Shown piece by piece: positions 24,350-32,671 of a DNA stretch of 64,000 nucleotides (its first letter is position 1; every line of letters starts with the position of its first letter). Position numbers and translations under genes: made by a program. A model generated the notes under the pieces. The model was not told where the DNA came from. It made no database searches and saw only the letters and a program-made list of their open reading frames with translations. The stretch lies in the NCBI GenBank assembly GCA_050305515.1, contig JBNLFL010000013.1, forward strand, positions 1 to 64,000, in the 5' to 3' direction. The stretch is from JAFGUB01 sp050305515 (lineage in GTDB: Bacteria > Campylobacterota > Campylobacteria > Campylobacterales > Sulfurimonadaceae).

Positions 24350-25449
24350 AGCTGCTGAATATCATCCTCGCTACATGTACCATGATTTTTGCGGCTACCA
24401 ATCTGGCTGTCAGTTATGTGTATGACGCAAATGCCACGCTGTCGTGGACTCCCTCTGGAACCACAGGAGTAGACCTCTACCGATATGACACGAACGAATC
24501 GGACATTACGCACGTGGTTTCGCTGCCGTGGGATACAACCACATTTTCCTTTGGTGGACTGACGCAGAGCACCACATATACCATCATTGTTGAAGATGAA
24601 GACCAAAACGCGACCATTGAGTTCACTACTACAGCTACATGGAGTGAAATGATGAGCGAGTGCGCCCTGGGAAAGAAGGGAGCGAAGCCAACCAGGGAGC
24701 AGCTGGCTTCAATATCATCCTTTTCCTGCTCCTATAGTGGCGAACAAACTCCGCTGGCACTCTGCGATCTCACCGGAGCCATAAAAATAGACATGCGTGG
24801 AAACTGGATGAAAGGCACCATTCCCACGTGCATATCAGAGCTTACGCACCTTGAGCAGCTCTATCTTTCAGGGAATATGATGAGCGGCCACATTCCCACT
24901 GAGATCACGACACTGCCTCTGCATAAGCTCGACCTCTCAAACAATCGCTTCACCAGGCTCCCTGACGGTATCGAAAATATGAGTGAGCTTGAAGAGCTGC
25001 ACGTGTCATTTAACAGACTCACCCAGAAGCTACCTCCGCAGCTTGGTGACATGTGGTGGCTTGAAAAGCTCTACCTGCAGGGAAACAGACTATTTGGAGA
25101 GATACCTGGTGAAATCGGGAATATGTGGAGTCTCCAAAAACTTCGACTGAATGAAAACAATCTGCGTGGCGTGATTCCCGTGTCGTTAGTTGATCTTAAT
25201 CTGACGCAGCCAAACGGCCTCGGGCTGCATCAAAATTGCCGAATTGAACTGCCTATCGACAACAACGAAACGCTCGATGTCAATGAGACATCCGAAGTCT
25301 GGGATTGGCTTGACTCAAAAGCATCCCTCTATCGAGGCTTCAATGGAATGCAGCAGACAGGCGGGAAGTGCTGGACCCCTGCCATGGTACCTATCACGTG
25401 GTACCTGCTCGATGACTCAAACGCTACCGATGAAAATCTGACAGAATAG
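24346..25449 (+). CDS. Secreted leucine-rich-repeat protein encoded by the prophage
   Basis: A 367-residue protein with a signal peptide (MKLLNIILATCTMIFAATNL), a fibronectin-III-like domain (about 25-95: ATLSWTPSGTTGVDLYRYDT), a Cys-containing cap, and about six plant-type leucine-rich repeats (LTHLEQLYLSGNMMSGHIP, LHKLDLSNNRFTRLP, WLEKLYLQGNRLFGEIP, LQKLRLNENNLRGVIP), ending with a Cys-containing cap. LRRs bind proteins or surfaces. The signal peptide shows export, so it could alter the host surface or act in adsorption or superinfection exclusion (inferred). It overlaps the fibre gene by 4 bases. Confidence 0.75.
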   Translation: MKLLNIILATCTMIFAATNLAVSYVYDANATLSWTPSGTTGVDLYRYDTNESDITHVVSLPWDTTTFSFGGLTQSTTYTIIVEDEDQNATIEFTTTATWSEMMSECALGKKGAKPTREQLASISSFSCSYSGEQTPLALCDLTGAIKIDMRGNWMKGTIPTCISELTHLEQLYLSGNMMSGHIPTEITTLPLHKLDLSNNRFTRLPDGIENMSELEELHVSFNRLTQKLPPQLGDMWWLEKLYLQGNRLFGEIPGEIGNMWSLQKLRLNENNLRGVIPVSLVDLNLTQPNGLGLHQNCRIELPIDNNETLDVNETSEVWDWLDSKASLYRGFNGMQQTGGKCWTPAMVPITWYLLDDSNATDENLTE

Positions 25450-25457
25450 GAGAAAAC

Positions 25458-25871
25458 ATGACCGAAATGAAGCTCTACGCACCCAATGAATTCTGGAACA
25501 ATCCAGAAAAAAACTGCAACGGCTGCGGCTCTGAATTGAACCACACGAACCGCATTGTTCCGGACACCATGTGGGGTTTGAACGTTCGCCCGTGCTGCTG
25601 CATCCATGACGACATGTATGAGCGTGGAAAAACACTTGGTGACAAGCTCTTCGCAGATGCGGTATTCCTGATGAATCTCACCATCATGATCATTTATCGA
25701 TCCTCATCATTCATGAAGATACCGAGACTGCTCAGAGCCGGGAAGTATTTCACTGGGGTGGCGACGGCCGGAGAAGACTCGTTCTTCTTCGAAAAGCGCC
25801 GGAACTACGCGATGGCAATCACCTATCGCGGCTCATTCAGAGCGATACCAATCAAAAAGGAGAAACAATGA
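25458..25871 (+). CDS. Phospholipase A2-like protein
   Basis: A 137-residue protein with the PLA2-fold active-site string RPCCCIHDDMY, in which His-Asp is the catalytic pair, preceded by NCNGCGSELN and a Trp/Asn loop. A following helix (LGDKLFADAVFLMNLTIMII) would pack against the active-site helix. It has no signal peptide. Phage-encoded phospholipases may act in lysis or act on target membranes. The gene sits between the LRR gene and two lipoprotein genes in the cargo/lysis region. Confidence 0.65.
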   Translation: MTEMKLYAPNEFWNNPEKNCNGCGSELNHTNRIVPDTMWGLNVRPCCCIHDDMYERGKTLGDKLFADAVFLMNLTIMIIYRSSSFMKIPRLLRAGKYFTGVATAGEDSFFFEKRRNYAMAITYRGSFRAIPIKKEKQ

Positions 25872-26245
25872 AAAAAACAGTGATTGTTGCCGTTTTTGCG
25901 GCTTTTTTTGCGGGATGCGGAAGCGGAAGCACGACGAGCAGCACGCAGGTGGAAAAAGAGGGTGTAGTACAGCTTGAGGCAGGTCAGACATGGACGATTG
26001 ACGGAAACTATACAAGCGCAACTCAGGTGCCGACAGTAAGCGGAGACAGTAACCTCTATGTGCAGTGCGATAACTGCACTGTGAATGTCAATCAGGACAG
26101 CAATAACGGTTCCGGAAATACAACTACATCTACAACCACAACTACAGATGTGAACAATACTGACAATACGAGTGTTCCCACTATTGTGGAACAACCACAG
26201 CCTGTGATCGTGACCTACACGACACCGGTTTCAGTCCAATTGTGA
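25868..26245 (+). CDS. Small lipoprotein, Thr/Asn-rich
   Basis: A 125-residue protein with a lipoprotein signal (VIVAVFAAFFAGC, lipobox F-A-G-C at about 17). The mature part is low in hydrophobics, with Thr/Ser/Asn runs (NNGSGNTTTSTTTTTDVNNT) and a short beta-rich head. It overlaps the PLA2-like gene by 4 bases. It could be a spanin-like or surface-exclusion lipoprotein of the prophage; no family is recognised. Confidence 0.6.
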   Translation: MKKTVIVAVFAAFFAGCGSGSTTSSTQVEKEGVVQLEAGQTWTIDGNYTSATQVPTVSGDSNLYVQCDNCTVNVNQDSNNGSGNTTTSTTTTTDVNNTDNTSVPTIVEQPQPVIVTYTTPVSVQL

Positions 26246-26259
26246 AGAAAGGATCTACT

Positions 26260-26634
26260 ATGAAAACAATGATTTTTTTGCTGATGGCCGCAATGGCTTT
26301 CATGTTCTCGGGGTGCTCAACAAAGAGCGCTGTATTTGAAAAAGCGGAACCGTTCCTCGCAGAGTATGGGCTCAAAGATGACAGCACGTTCCTCTGCGCA
26401 GATCTGTTCGGGCAAAAAGTAGACTGCCCTACCGGTCTGCTGCAGAAAGACTTCGGTGTCCCGTACACACAGGGGTTTCTAACGATGCGCGTCTGTTTTG
26501 GCTTCGCAGATTCGAACACGACGACACCCGATGGGATGCAGTGCTTCGTGCGGAATTTTATTCCGGACTCAAATTCAACCTCTACGGTATATACCGAGCT
26601 CTCACCGCAGAGCGATCAGAACGTGAGCGATTGA
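26260..26634 (+). CDS. Small lipoprotein, lysis-region
   Basis: A 124-residue protein. ATG 26260 is used because AAAGGA lies upstream; the earlier in-frame ATG 26242 overlaps the previous gene. The lipobox MFSGC (about residue 18) predicts a lipidated protein. The mature part contains several Cys residues (STFLCADLFGQKVDCP, MRVCFGF, MQCFVRN), suggesting disulfides. It may be the outer-membrane partner of a lysis pair, but that is only positional inference. Confidence 0.6.
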   Translation: MKTMIFLLMAAMAFMFSGCSTKSAVFEKAEPFLAEYGLKDDSTFLCADLFGQKVDCPTGLLQKDFGVPYTQGFLTMRVCFGFADSNTTTPDGMQCFVRNFIPDSNSTSTVYTELSPQSDQNVSD

Positions 26635-26647
26635 GGGGGTTGCAGTA

Positions 26648-27121
26648 ATGAACTATGGCGTCGTCAAGAATGATCATTTGCTCGATATTGTCACGGCAGT
26701 ATGTGACTGCCTCGGCTACGGCGCAAACGATACTGCGGATGTGCTGTTGCTCGAAACAATGGCAGCAGAAACAGGGCTTGGTATGATTGCTGATTCTACA
26801 CTCATGGCCGGTATGGGTATTTGCCAGTTCGATTTTGGTAGTTTTGTCGATGTGAAGATTCGAGCATCGAAGCACTTCCCAAAAGTTGAAAGCTCTATGG
26901 GGCTCAATCTTGAGCTTGTAGAGTGGGAGCACTTACGGTACTCGCCTCTGCTATCGCTTCTCTTCTGTCGTTTGAAATATATGCTGATTGCGGAAAATAT
27001 CCCCGCTGACATTGAAAACCGTGCGGCATACTGGAAAAAGTACTACAACACATCAGCTGGGAGAGGTACAGAGGAGCACTATATAGAATCTGCTGAACTG
27101 GTAGATCGATTGTTTGATTGA
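26648..27121 (+). CDS. Putative phage muralytic enzyme
   Basis: A 157-residue soluble protein in lysis position. The pattern LLLETMAAETGLG followed by AGMGICQFDFGSFVDV, and the C-terminal AAYWKKYYNTSAGRGTEEHY, resembles transglycosylase/lysozyme-like phage proteins with a Glu in ETxxETG. It follows the two lipoproteins and closes the cargo/lysis block. The fold call rests on pattern only; alternative roles such as an internal virion protein are open. Confidence 0.45.
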   Translation: MNYGVVKNDHLLDIVTAVCDCLGYGANDTADVLLLETMAAETGLGMIADSTLMAGMGICQFDFGSFVDVKIRASKHFPKVESSMGLNLELVEWEHLRYSPLLSLLFCRLKYMLIAENIPADIENRAAYWKKYYNTSAGRGTEEHYIESAELVDRLFD

Positions 27122-27220
27122 GGAAGGTGCAGCCGCCGCCAGACGGACTGCACGGGAATACTATAGTTTTTAAGCCGCCGCCGCCGATTGACTGACATTT
27201 TGCAAAGTCAGGAAATATAC

Positions 27221-27848
27221 ATGTCAAAACTCAAAGCACCATTCGCATGGATCGGTGGAAAGTCAAAACTCGCCCCGGAGATCGTTGCACGGTTCCCAGA
27301 GCATAAACGCTACATTGAAGTTTTTGGAGGGGCGCTCAACGTCTTCTATGCGAAAGAGCCTTCAAAGGTTGAGGTTGTCAATGATATCAACGGCGATCTG
27401 GTCAACCTACTACTACCTCATATCTCAAAGTTTCGGTTCAAAGGGCAGCACGTTTGCCATGAACGCAAAGAGTCGAAGGCCGAAGAATATTTACAAAGAG
27501 TTCACTACATGGTCACAACGCCTGCGATACGTTACCATTGAGCAGATGAGCTTTGAAAAGCTTATTCAGACCTATGACGGCCCTGATGCATTCTTCTACT
27601 GTGATCCCCCATACTTTGGGACAGAGCACTACTATCAAAATACAGATGGATTCGGAAGGGATCAGCACATACTACTGCGTGATATGCTGGCCAATAGTCA
27701 AGGACAGTTCCTGCTCAGCTACAACGATGATCCGTTCATCCGTGAGCTGTATAAGGACTTTACATGTAAGACTTCAAAAGAGCTTGACTATACACTCAGA
27801 GGGAGCAGCCATAAGAAGGTGAGAGAGGTGTATATCTCAAACTATTAA
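27221..27848 (+). pseudogene. DNA adenine methyltransferase (D12 class), broken by internal deletion
   Basis: The first frame (ATG 27221) gives APFAWIGGKSKLAPEIVARF, YIEVFGGALNVFYAKEPSKV and VVNDINGDLVNL, the N-terminal SAM-binding part of Dam-type enzymes. After a CTACTACTAC run near 27409 the coding signal moves to another frame: YYYLISQSFGSKGSTFAM, IEQMSFEKLIQTYDGPDAFF, the catalytic DPPY (YCDPPYFGTEHYY) and LSYNDDPFIRELY. Normal enzymes have a segment of a few dozen residues between these parts, so a deletion of about 80-110 bases joined out of frame is the best reading. Adenine methylation by this gene is probably lost. Confidence 0.8.
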
Positions 27849-27852
27849 CTTT

Positions 27853-28047
27853 GTTTTAAAAATGAAATGATAGTTATTTTATTGAAAGTGTCCAGAAACT
27901 ATCCGATACTATCATTTCATATTGAAAAAACTATCATTTTAAAGTCGTTTGTACAGAACGAGGAATACGTCTTTGTTATGAGGATAAAAAGAAAGTTATC
28001 AAAAAGTGAATTATCATGTTATTTAGAGGGTGTGATTTCCTTGTTCA
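27853..28047 (+). mobile_element. Right end of the Mu-like prophage with terminal repeats
   Basis: An AT-rich non-coding segment with ACTATCATTT in three copies: inverted at 27865-27874, direct at 27908 and at 27930. The copy at 27908-27930 is close to boxes in the early leaders (4425, 4810). These are candidate transposase-binding sites. CA at 28046-28047 is the likely terminal dinucleotide because host coding sequence resumes at 28048. The left end lies outside the window, so the 5-bp target duplication cannot be checked. Confidence 0.65.
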
Positions 28048-28191
28048 CCCGCCATTGACGCGGCAGCAGCCTCAGATGTCTCTGAGGATATTGAAGGAAC
28101 GAATCGACCTTTTGGAAGCGCATCTGATATAGGAGCGTATGAGTTTCATAATTCAATGTCTCCCTCACTGATCATGTACTTGTTCAACTAA
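28048..28191 (+). pseudogene. 3' remnant of a host beta-helix surface protein, cut by the prophage
   Basis: The frame reads PAIDAAAASDVSEDI, then NRPFGSASDIGAYEFHNS and ends MSPSLIMYLFN-stop. This aligns with the end of the complete protein at 33893-35113 (SPAIDGAAAVLP, HRPWGKAPDIGAFERVG, NPAVLLYLLQ). It is the last 47 codons of a paralogous gene whose 5' part should lie left of the prophage, outside the window. It marks the attachment site and carries the shared C-terminal tail. Confidence 0.8.
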
Positions 28192-28230
28192 AAAAAGAGA
28201 GACAAAATCAAATATTCACAGGAGATTGAA

Positions 28231-28362
28231 TGAAAGTAGTACTGTTTTTAACGCTCTGGCAGCAACGCTTTTGACAACCAAAGACTATTTGCGCCGCATG
28301 TGATGACGGCACAGGTAATGAAGTTGGGATTTCATGTAACAACGAGGTCAATGGCGGTTTAT
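28231..28362 (+). pseudogene. Decayed small secreted-protein gene
   Basis: GGAGATTGAATG gives a plausible start with a signal-peptide-like MKVVLFLT; the hydrophobic stretch continues in another frame as ALAATLLTTKDY. After a stop, a third piece reads CDDGTGNEVGISCNNEVNGGL and ends at TAA. The pieces together look like one small exported protein broken by frameshifts. The sequence is too short for a family call. Confidence 0.35.
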
Positions 28363-28367
28363 AACCT

Positions 28368-29462
28368 TCAGTTCATCTCCGCCTTCGCAGGTATCAGCGC
28401 CCGCTTCCCAATCTGCTCCAAAAACGCCGTGGCGTAACTCCCCCTGGGAAGCGTAAAGCTTACATGTAACTGTTGCGCTTCCCTGTCATAGCGGCAGGAA
28501 AAGGCTTCAGGCCACACCCACGCCGCGCGGCGGTCGCCCCGCATGGAACCCAGTTCATCATCGTCAAAATCTTTTTCAATATGCGCCGCATCGCTGCGGG
28601 CACGCATGACATGGCTGCCGCAGAGCAGGCCGGTCGGGGTGAGTTTGCCGGCATTGAAGGCGAGGGCATCACGCTGCATGTCGGTGGTGAAATGGGGTTT
28701 GCCTTCGGGGTAGGGGTTCATGGAGTCGCCCAGAAAGAGTTTGAAAAACTGGGGTTGCTGCTGCAACACTTCCACAAGCGGAAGGGGAAAACGCAGCATT
28801 CTGGCGGCTTTGCCTGCATTGTTGGCCGTGACGATCTGGCTGATTTCGATGCGGCGTTCGAGCCAGTTGTTAAACAGGTGCGACTGATAGGCGCTGACCA
28901 GCAGTTTCTCTTTGGCACCTTTGAGTTTCTTGCCGCTGTGCGCAATGGTTTTTCCCTGCTCGTGGCTTTTGCCGTCTTCGCCAAAACGCTGGTAGCCAAA
29001 AAAGTTCGGAATGCCTTGCTTCTCCATGGTGCGGCCCGCCTTTTCAATGGCTCCGGCCGCTTCGGGTGTGACGGCATCGAGGCGGATTTCGAAGCGGTTG
29101 GCTTTGAGATGCCCCAGTTTTATGGGCGCACGGTTGTAGGTTTTTTCAAGAATCTCGATGCGTTCGGTAATAAGGTTACCCAGTTTGCTTTCAACGGCTT
29201 TGGGCAGACTAATGTACTGAATGGTCGTCGCGCTCTTGTCCTTAAGTCCCGCATAGCCGATGTCACTTTCGTTTACATGTAAAGCGCTTTGCAGAACGTG
29301 AATGAGCTTCCACGTGCTCATGTCACTCTTTTTGATTTTTAAAATCAGGCAGGCTCCGTTACCGCTGAAGTCATACATGGGCAGTTCTTCTACAAAAAAT
29401 CGTTCGATGCTCTGCGCAAAATTAAAGGCAATGGGGTCATGGGAGTAAGGGTAAGTTTTCAT
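28368..29462 (-). CDS. truD: tRNA pseudouridine(13) synthase TruD
   Basis: A 364-residue enzyme that makes pseudouridine at position 13 of tRNA-Glu and others. The catalytic Asp75 is in GYAGLKDKSATT. The family segments NRAPIKLGHLKANRFEIRL, GIPNFFGYQRFGEDGKSHEQ and SAYQSHLFNNWLERR are all present, so it should be active. Length is normal. Two TTACATGTAA palindromes lie in the gene (28460 and 29273) and are translated as Leu-His-Val. It is a housekeeping gene next to the prophage boundary. Confidence 0.95.
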   Translation of the reverse strand: MKTYPYSHDPIAFNFAQSIERFFVEELPMYDFSGNGACLILKIKKSDMSTWKLIHVLQSALHVNESDIGYAGLKDKSATTIQYISLPKAVESKLGNLITERIEILEKTYNRAPIKLGHLKANRFEIRLDAVTPEAAGAIEKAGRTMEKQGIPNFFGYQRFGEDGKSHEQGKTIAHSGKKLKGAKEKLLVSAYQSHLFNNWLERRIEISQIVTANNAGKAARMLRFPLPLVEVLQQQPQFFKLFLGDSMNPYPEGKPHFTTDMQRDALAFNAGKLTPTGLLCGSHVMRARSDAAHIEKDFDDDELGSMRGDRRAAWVWPEAFSCRYDREAQQLHVSFTLPRGSYATAFLEQIGKRALIPAKAEMN

Positions 29463-29505
29463 ACAGAAGTATAGCTCCTGCCGCTTTACATGTAAAGTGG
29501 CAGTA

Positions 29506-30726
29506 TTAGTTGAGAAGATACATCAGCACAGATGGATTGACCGGTGCCGCATTGGTACTGTTTGCTTCAAGGTAGGTGGCGGCACAGGCGACGCGCGCGG
29601 CCTGAGCTTTAATGCGCATATAGCCGCTTTCTCCCCACGAAGGCCCCCATGAGTTTCGTAAAATCCAGTAGAGCCCTTCGGTGGGATCGGTGCCCCATCC
29701 CACCAGGGAAACGACATGATCAGTAGTCGTGTAGTCGCCATCGGGACAGTCCGTCTGCGTGTCGGTGTAGATGCCGCTCGAATAGTAACTGAAACTCGAA
29801 GTAGTGTTAACGGCAACATCGATGACGCCGTAGGTCGTCAGGGCTTCCTGTATTCCGGTGAGATCGTTGGGTGCAATCCGTCCCCAGCTTTTAAAAACGG
29901 TAAGCGGGGCTTCCGGTTGTACGGTGCAGCTTCCCGGGTCACTCTTGACATAGGGGAAAAAACTCTCGAGTGTGACACCTTCAACGGTAAGGGCCGTCAG
30001 TTCCGCGTAGTCGTAATCGGCTCCGTCGCATCCGTCGAAATGAGCACTGTAGTCACCGTAGGTACCAAGACACCATGCAATATAGGATTCGGAAAAATCG
30101 ATGTTTAGTGAGTCGGTCAGATTATTGATGAGGTTGTGGGAACCTTCGGCTGCCGCTGCCGCACCGAAGGCGTAGCAGTCACCGCAGCTCCCTTGATTAC
30201 GCACGTCCCCGATATAGGATTTTCCATTATAGTTACGCCAGTCGAGCGCATCGGGATAGGTCCGCTTTTGTGAGCTCCTGAGGGTTTTGGTAGTGATGAT
30301 CCTGGTCGCGGGCAGGGTCGCGTTGGTATCTTTCTTTTGGCTGCTTTGCAAAGAGATATTGCTTTTTTGCAGCATCAGCTCAACCATGTCGAAACGTTTG
30401 GCAGGGGCCTGTTTGAGTGTTGATTCGCAGACGGGTACCGTAACACGGAAACTCCCTTTGCTGATCTGGTCCGTCACCATACGATAACCGTTTTTTTCAC
30501 AGTAGGAAAACTGCCGGGCCTCGCTACCTTTGTAAAAGGCCCAAGCGTCGGCGCTGCTTCCGTCGGGAAACGTGCAGTAACCCGTTTCTCCGGCTGCCAC
30601 GTGTTTTGTCGTGTACTGATACCCCAGAGCTTCACAATATTTTGCGGCAGGGTTATCATAGCCCCAAAGTGCGGTAAGTGTCAGTAACTGAATCCAGAAA
30701 AAGGGTGTAAATCTGATGCGTACCAT
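29506..30726 (-). CDS. Secreted papain-like (C1A) cysteine protease with DUF333 N-terminus
   Basis: A 406-residue protein with an N-terminal signal segment and one to two DUF333-type units (NPAAKYCEALGYQY ... GYCTFPDGSSADAWAFYKG, about 25-67). The papain domain follows: oxyanion Gln178 and nucleophile Cys184 in NQGSCGDCYAF, His337 in DHVVSLVGWG, Asn358 in LRNSWGPSWGESGYM. It is probably exported and active outside the cytoplasm. It ends with VNPSVLMYLLN, the same type of tail as three other coding sequences in this window. Confidence 0.85.
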   Translation of the reverse strand: MVRIRFTPFFWIQLLTLTALWGYDNPAAKYCEALGYQYTTKHVAAGETGYCTFPDGSSADAWAFYKGSEARQFSYCEKNGYRMVTDQISKGSFRVTVPVCESTLKQAPAKRFDMVELMLQKSNISLQSSQKKDTNATLPATRIITTKTLRSSQKRTYPDALDWRNYNGKSYIGDVRNQGSCGDCYAFGAAAAAEGSHNLINNLTDSLNIDFSESYIAWCLGTYGDYSAHFDGCDGADYDYAELTALTVEGVTLESFFPYVKSDPGSCTVQPEAPLTVFKSWGRIAPNDLTGIQEALTTYGVIDVAVNTTSSFSYYSSGIYTDTQTDCPDGDYTTTDHVVSLVGWGTDPTEGLYWILRNSWGPSWGESGYMRIKAQAARVACAATYLEANSTNAAPVNPSVLMYLLN

Positions 30727-30914
30727 TCATAGTTCTCGTTAAAAAAGTGCTAAACATACTATAGCGAATATGTTAAAAACAGAAAGAACGTATGCTTTCT
30801 GACTCTATTGCATCAATTCTACATATTCCCGCCATTTTAAATGAAAATGAGACAGATTGAGTTACATGTAAAAGAATCGGTTGAGTATACTTGTCTTTAT
30901 CATATTGGAGAAAA

Positions 30915-32018
30915 ATGAACGCAAAGAGAAAATTGGCGCTGGTGCTTTTTGTACTGATTGTTGTTATTCTGATGGCAGCAATCATACGTTTTGACAATGA
31001 AGTCAGACGCCAGAACATGAGTGAGATCGGCGACAAACTCTCGCAGGCACTGCGTTCCCAGCTGGGACGTGAGCAGGAAGACGCCCTGCGAACCGCTTTG
31101 GTGCTGGCCCAGAATGAAGGCATCATTCATGCGCTGCGCGAGGATGATGAAGATCGTGGTTATGAAGTCCTCTCCGCCATTATGGACGAGATTCAGCGCC
31201 ACACCAATACCCTTGTCCGCTCGCAGATCATTACGGCCGATTATCACCTTTTTGCCCGCAGCTGGGATAACATCTACTCCGGAATGCCGCTTGAAGACTC
31301 CCGAAGCGATCTGGATTATTTTAAAACCCGCAAAAAACCGCGTGTCTCCATTGAAGTGGGTCGGCGGCTCGGCATCAAGGCCACGGTTCCGGTTCTGGAA
31401 AAAAACCAGCTGCTGGGCTTTGTCGAAGTACTGCAGTTTTTTGATGTGACCACCGCGTTTTTCCGAGATCTCGGCATCGATCTGTATGTGCTCATGGATG
31501 ACAGCTATTACAACACGGCGGTGCTGATGCAGAACAATCCGACTGTTGGAAAATATATCATCGCAAATCGCGCCTACAACAGCGTGCATCTTAAAATGCT
31601 TGAACGCCTCGATTTCAGACAGTTGCGGCAGGAGCATTTTCTTCAGAATGATGATCACAGCATCTTTTTCGAACCGATGCGCAACGTTGAGGGAACGGTT
31701 CTCGGGGCCTTTGTAATGGTCATGCCGAAAACGGAAGTCGCCCATTTTGGCAGCCGTGATGAAGAGCTCTCCTTGCTCATCAATTTTTCGCGCCGCAACC
31801 TCTATGACATTGTCAAAAAAGAGCAGCTCGAGGAACAGATCTACCGCAGCCGCTATGACAAGGCGCTGCTCTATCTCAAAGATACCGTCTCGGAAGAGGA
31901 CCGCGAGCTCTACATTCAGGAGGCGCAGGAGATTTTGGAGAGTTACACCAAAGAGGAGCTTATCGCCCTCATACTCAAACACAAAAGCGTTCGCAATATT
32001 AAAGGAGAGATACGATGA
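30915..32018 (+). CDS. Membrane-anchored periplasmic Cache-type sensor protein
   Basis: A 367-residue protein. ATG 30915 (GGAGAAAA upstream) is preferred over the in-frame ATG 30891. One N-terminal transmembrane helix (LALVLFVLIVVILMAAIIRF) is followed by a helical part and a Cache/PAS-like periplasmic domain (HLFARSWDNIYSG, DLDYFKTRKKPRVSIEVG). The end is helical and cytoplasm-like but no kinase domain is present. It overlaps the response-regulator gene by 4 bases, so it probably supplies ligand sensing to the kinase two genes downstream. Confidence 0.75.
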   Translation: MNAKRKLALVLFVLIVVILMAAIIRFDNEVRRQNMSEIGDKLSQALRSQLGREQEDALRTALVLAQNEGIIHALREDDEDRGYEVLSAIMDEIQRHTNTLVRSQIITADYHLFARSWDNIYSGMPLEDSRSDLDYFKTRKKPRVSIEVGRRLGIKATVPVLEKNQLLGFVEVLQFFDVTTAFFRDLGIDLYVLMDDSYYNTAVLMQNNPTVGKYIIANRAYNSVHLKMLERLDFRQLRQEHFLQNDDHSIFFEPMRNVEGTVLGAFVMVMPKTEVAHFGSRDEELSLLINFSRRNLYDIVKKEQLEEQIYRSRYDKALLYLKDTVSEEDRELYIQEAQEILESYTKEELIALILKHKSVRNIKGEIR

Positions 32019-32671
32019 GACGGGTTTTGCTGCTCGAAGATGAATATTCGCTGCGTATCAGCATCGAGGAGTTCCTTGAAGACATCGGTTATGTGGTCGA
32101 GGGATTTGAAAACGGCGATGCGGCGTATGAAGCCGTGTACGAAAAGGCTTATGACATTCTGCTGCTTGACGTCAACGTTCCGGGGATGAGCGGTTTTGAA
32201 ATGCTCGGCACGCTGCGCAAGGAGGGCAATAAAACCCCCGCCATCTTCATTACGTCGATGACCCAGACGGAAGATCTTCGGGAAGGGTATAAAAAAGGGT
32301 GCTGCGATTACATTCGCAAACCTTTTGACCTTGAAGAGCTCCAGCTGCGCATGATGCAGGTGTGCAAGAACGTGCTGCATGAAGAGAGCGATGCAGTCAC
32401 TCTGGCACCGGGGCTGACGTATGATCTCAATCAGTTTACGCTCACCTACAATGGCGAAAACATCACACTCAGCCGTACCGAAAAAGAGATGCTCGGCGTT
32501 TTGCTCAAATACCACAATCAGGTGGTGACCGTTACAATGTTCCAGGATGAGATCTGGGGCGAATATGTCGACCCGGCCAACATCCGCGTCCAGATCAACA
32601 ATCTGCGCAAGAAGCTGCCCGAAGGGGTGATTCAAAACCGGCGCGGTCTGGGGTACATTCTTGAACGATAG
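32015..32671 (+). CDS. OmpR-family response regulator
   Basis: A 218-residue protein. The receiver domain has phospho-acceptor Asp52 in LLLDVNVPGMSG and the Lys in YIRKPF. A winged-helix DNA-binding domain (about 130-218) has LSRTEKEMLGVLLKYHNQVV and RVQINNLRKKLP. It is the middle gene of a three-gene operon (sensor, regulator, kinase) with overlapping ends, a little upstream of the sox cluster. Sulfur-compound control is a positional inference. Confidence 0.9.
   Translation: MRRVLLLEDEYSLRISIEEFLEDIGYVVEGFENGDAAYEAVYEKAYDILLLDVNVPGMSGFEMLGTLRKEGNKTPAIFITSMTQTEDLREGYKKGCCDYIRKPFDLEELQLRMMQVCKNVLHEESDAVTLAPGLTYDLNQFTLTYNGENITLSRTEKEMLGVLLKYHNQVVTVTMFQDEIWGEYVDPANIRVQINNLRKKLPEGVIQNRRGLGYILER

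Noticed and set aside
28473..29282. Plus-strand open frame of 269 codons
   Set aside because: Antisense shadow of truD, whose catalytic motifs are intact on the other strand.
30900..31982. Minus-strand open frame of 360 codons
   Set aside because: Antisense to the Cache sensor gene, which has a ribosome site, a transmembrane helix and overlaps its operon partner.
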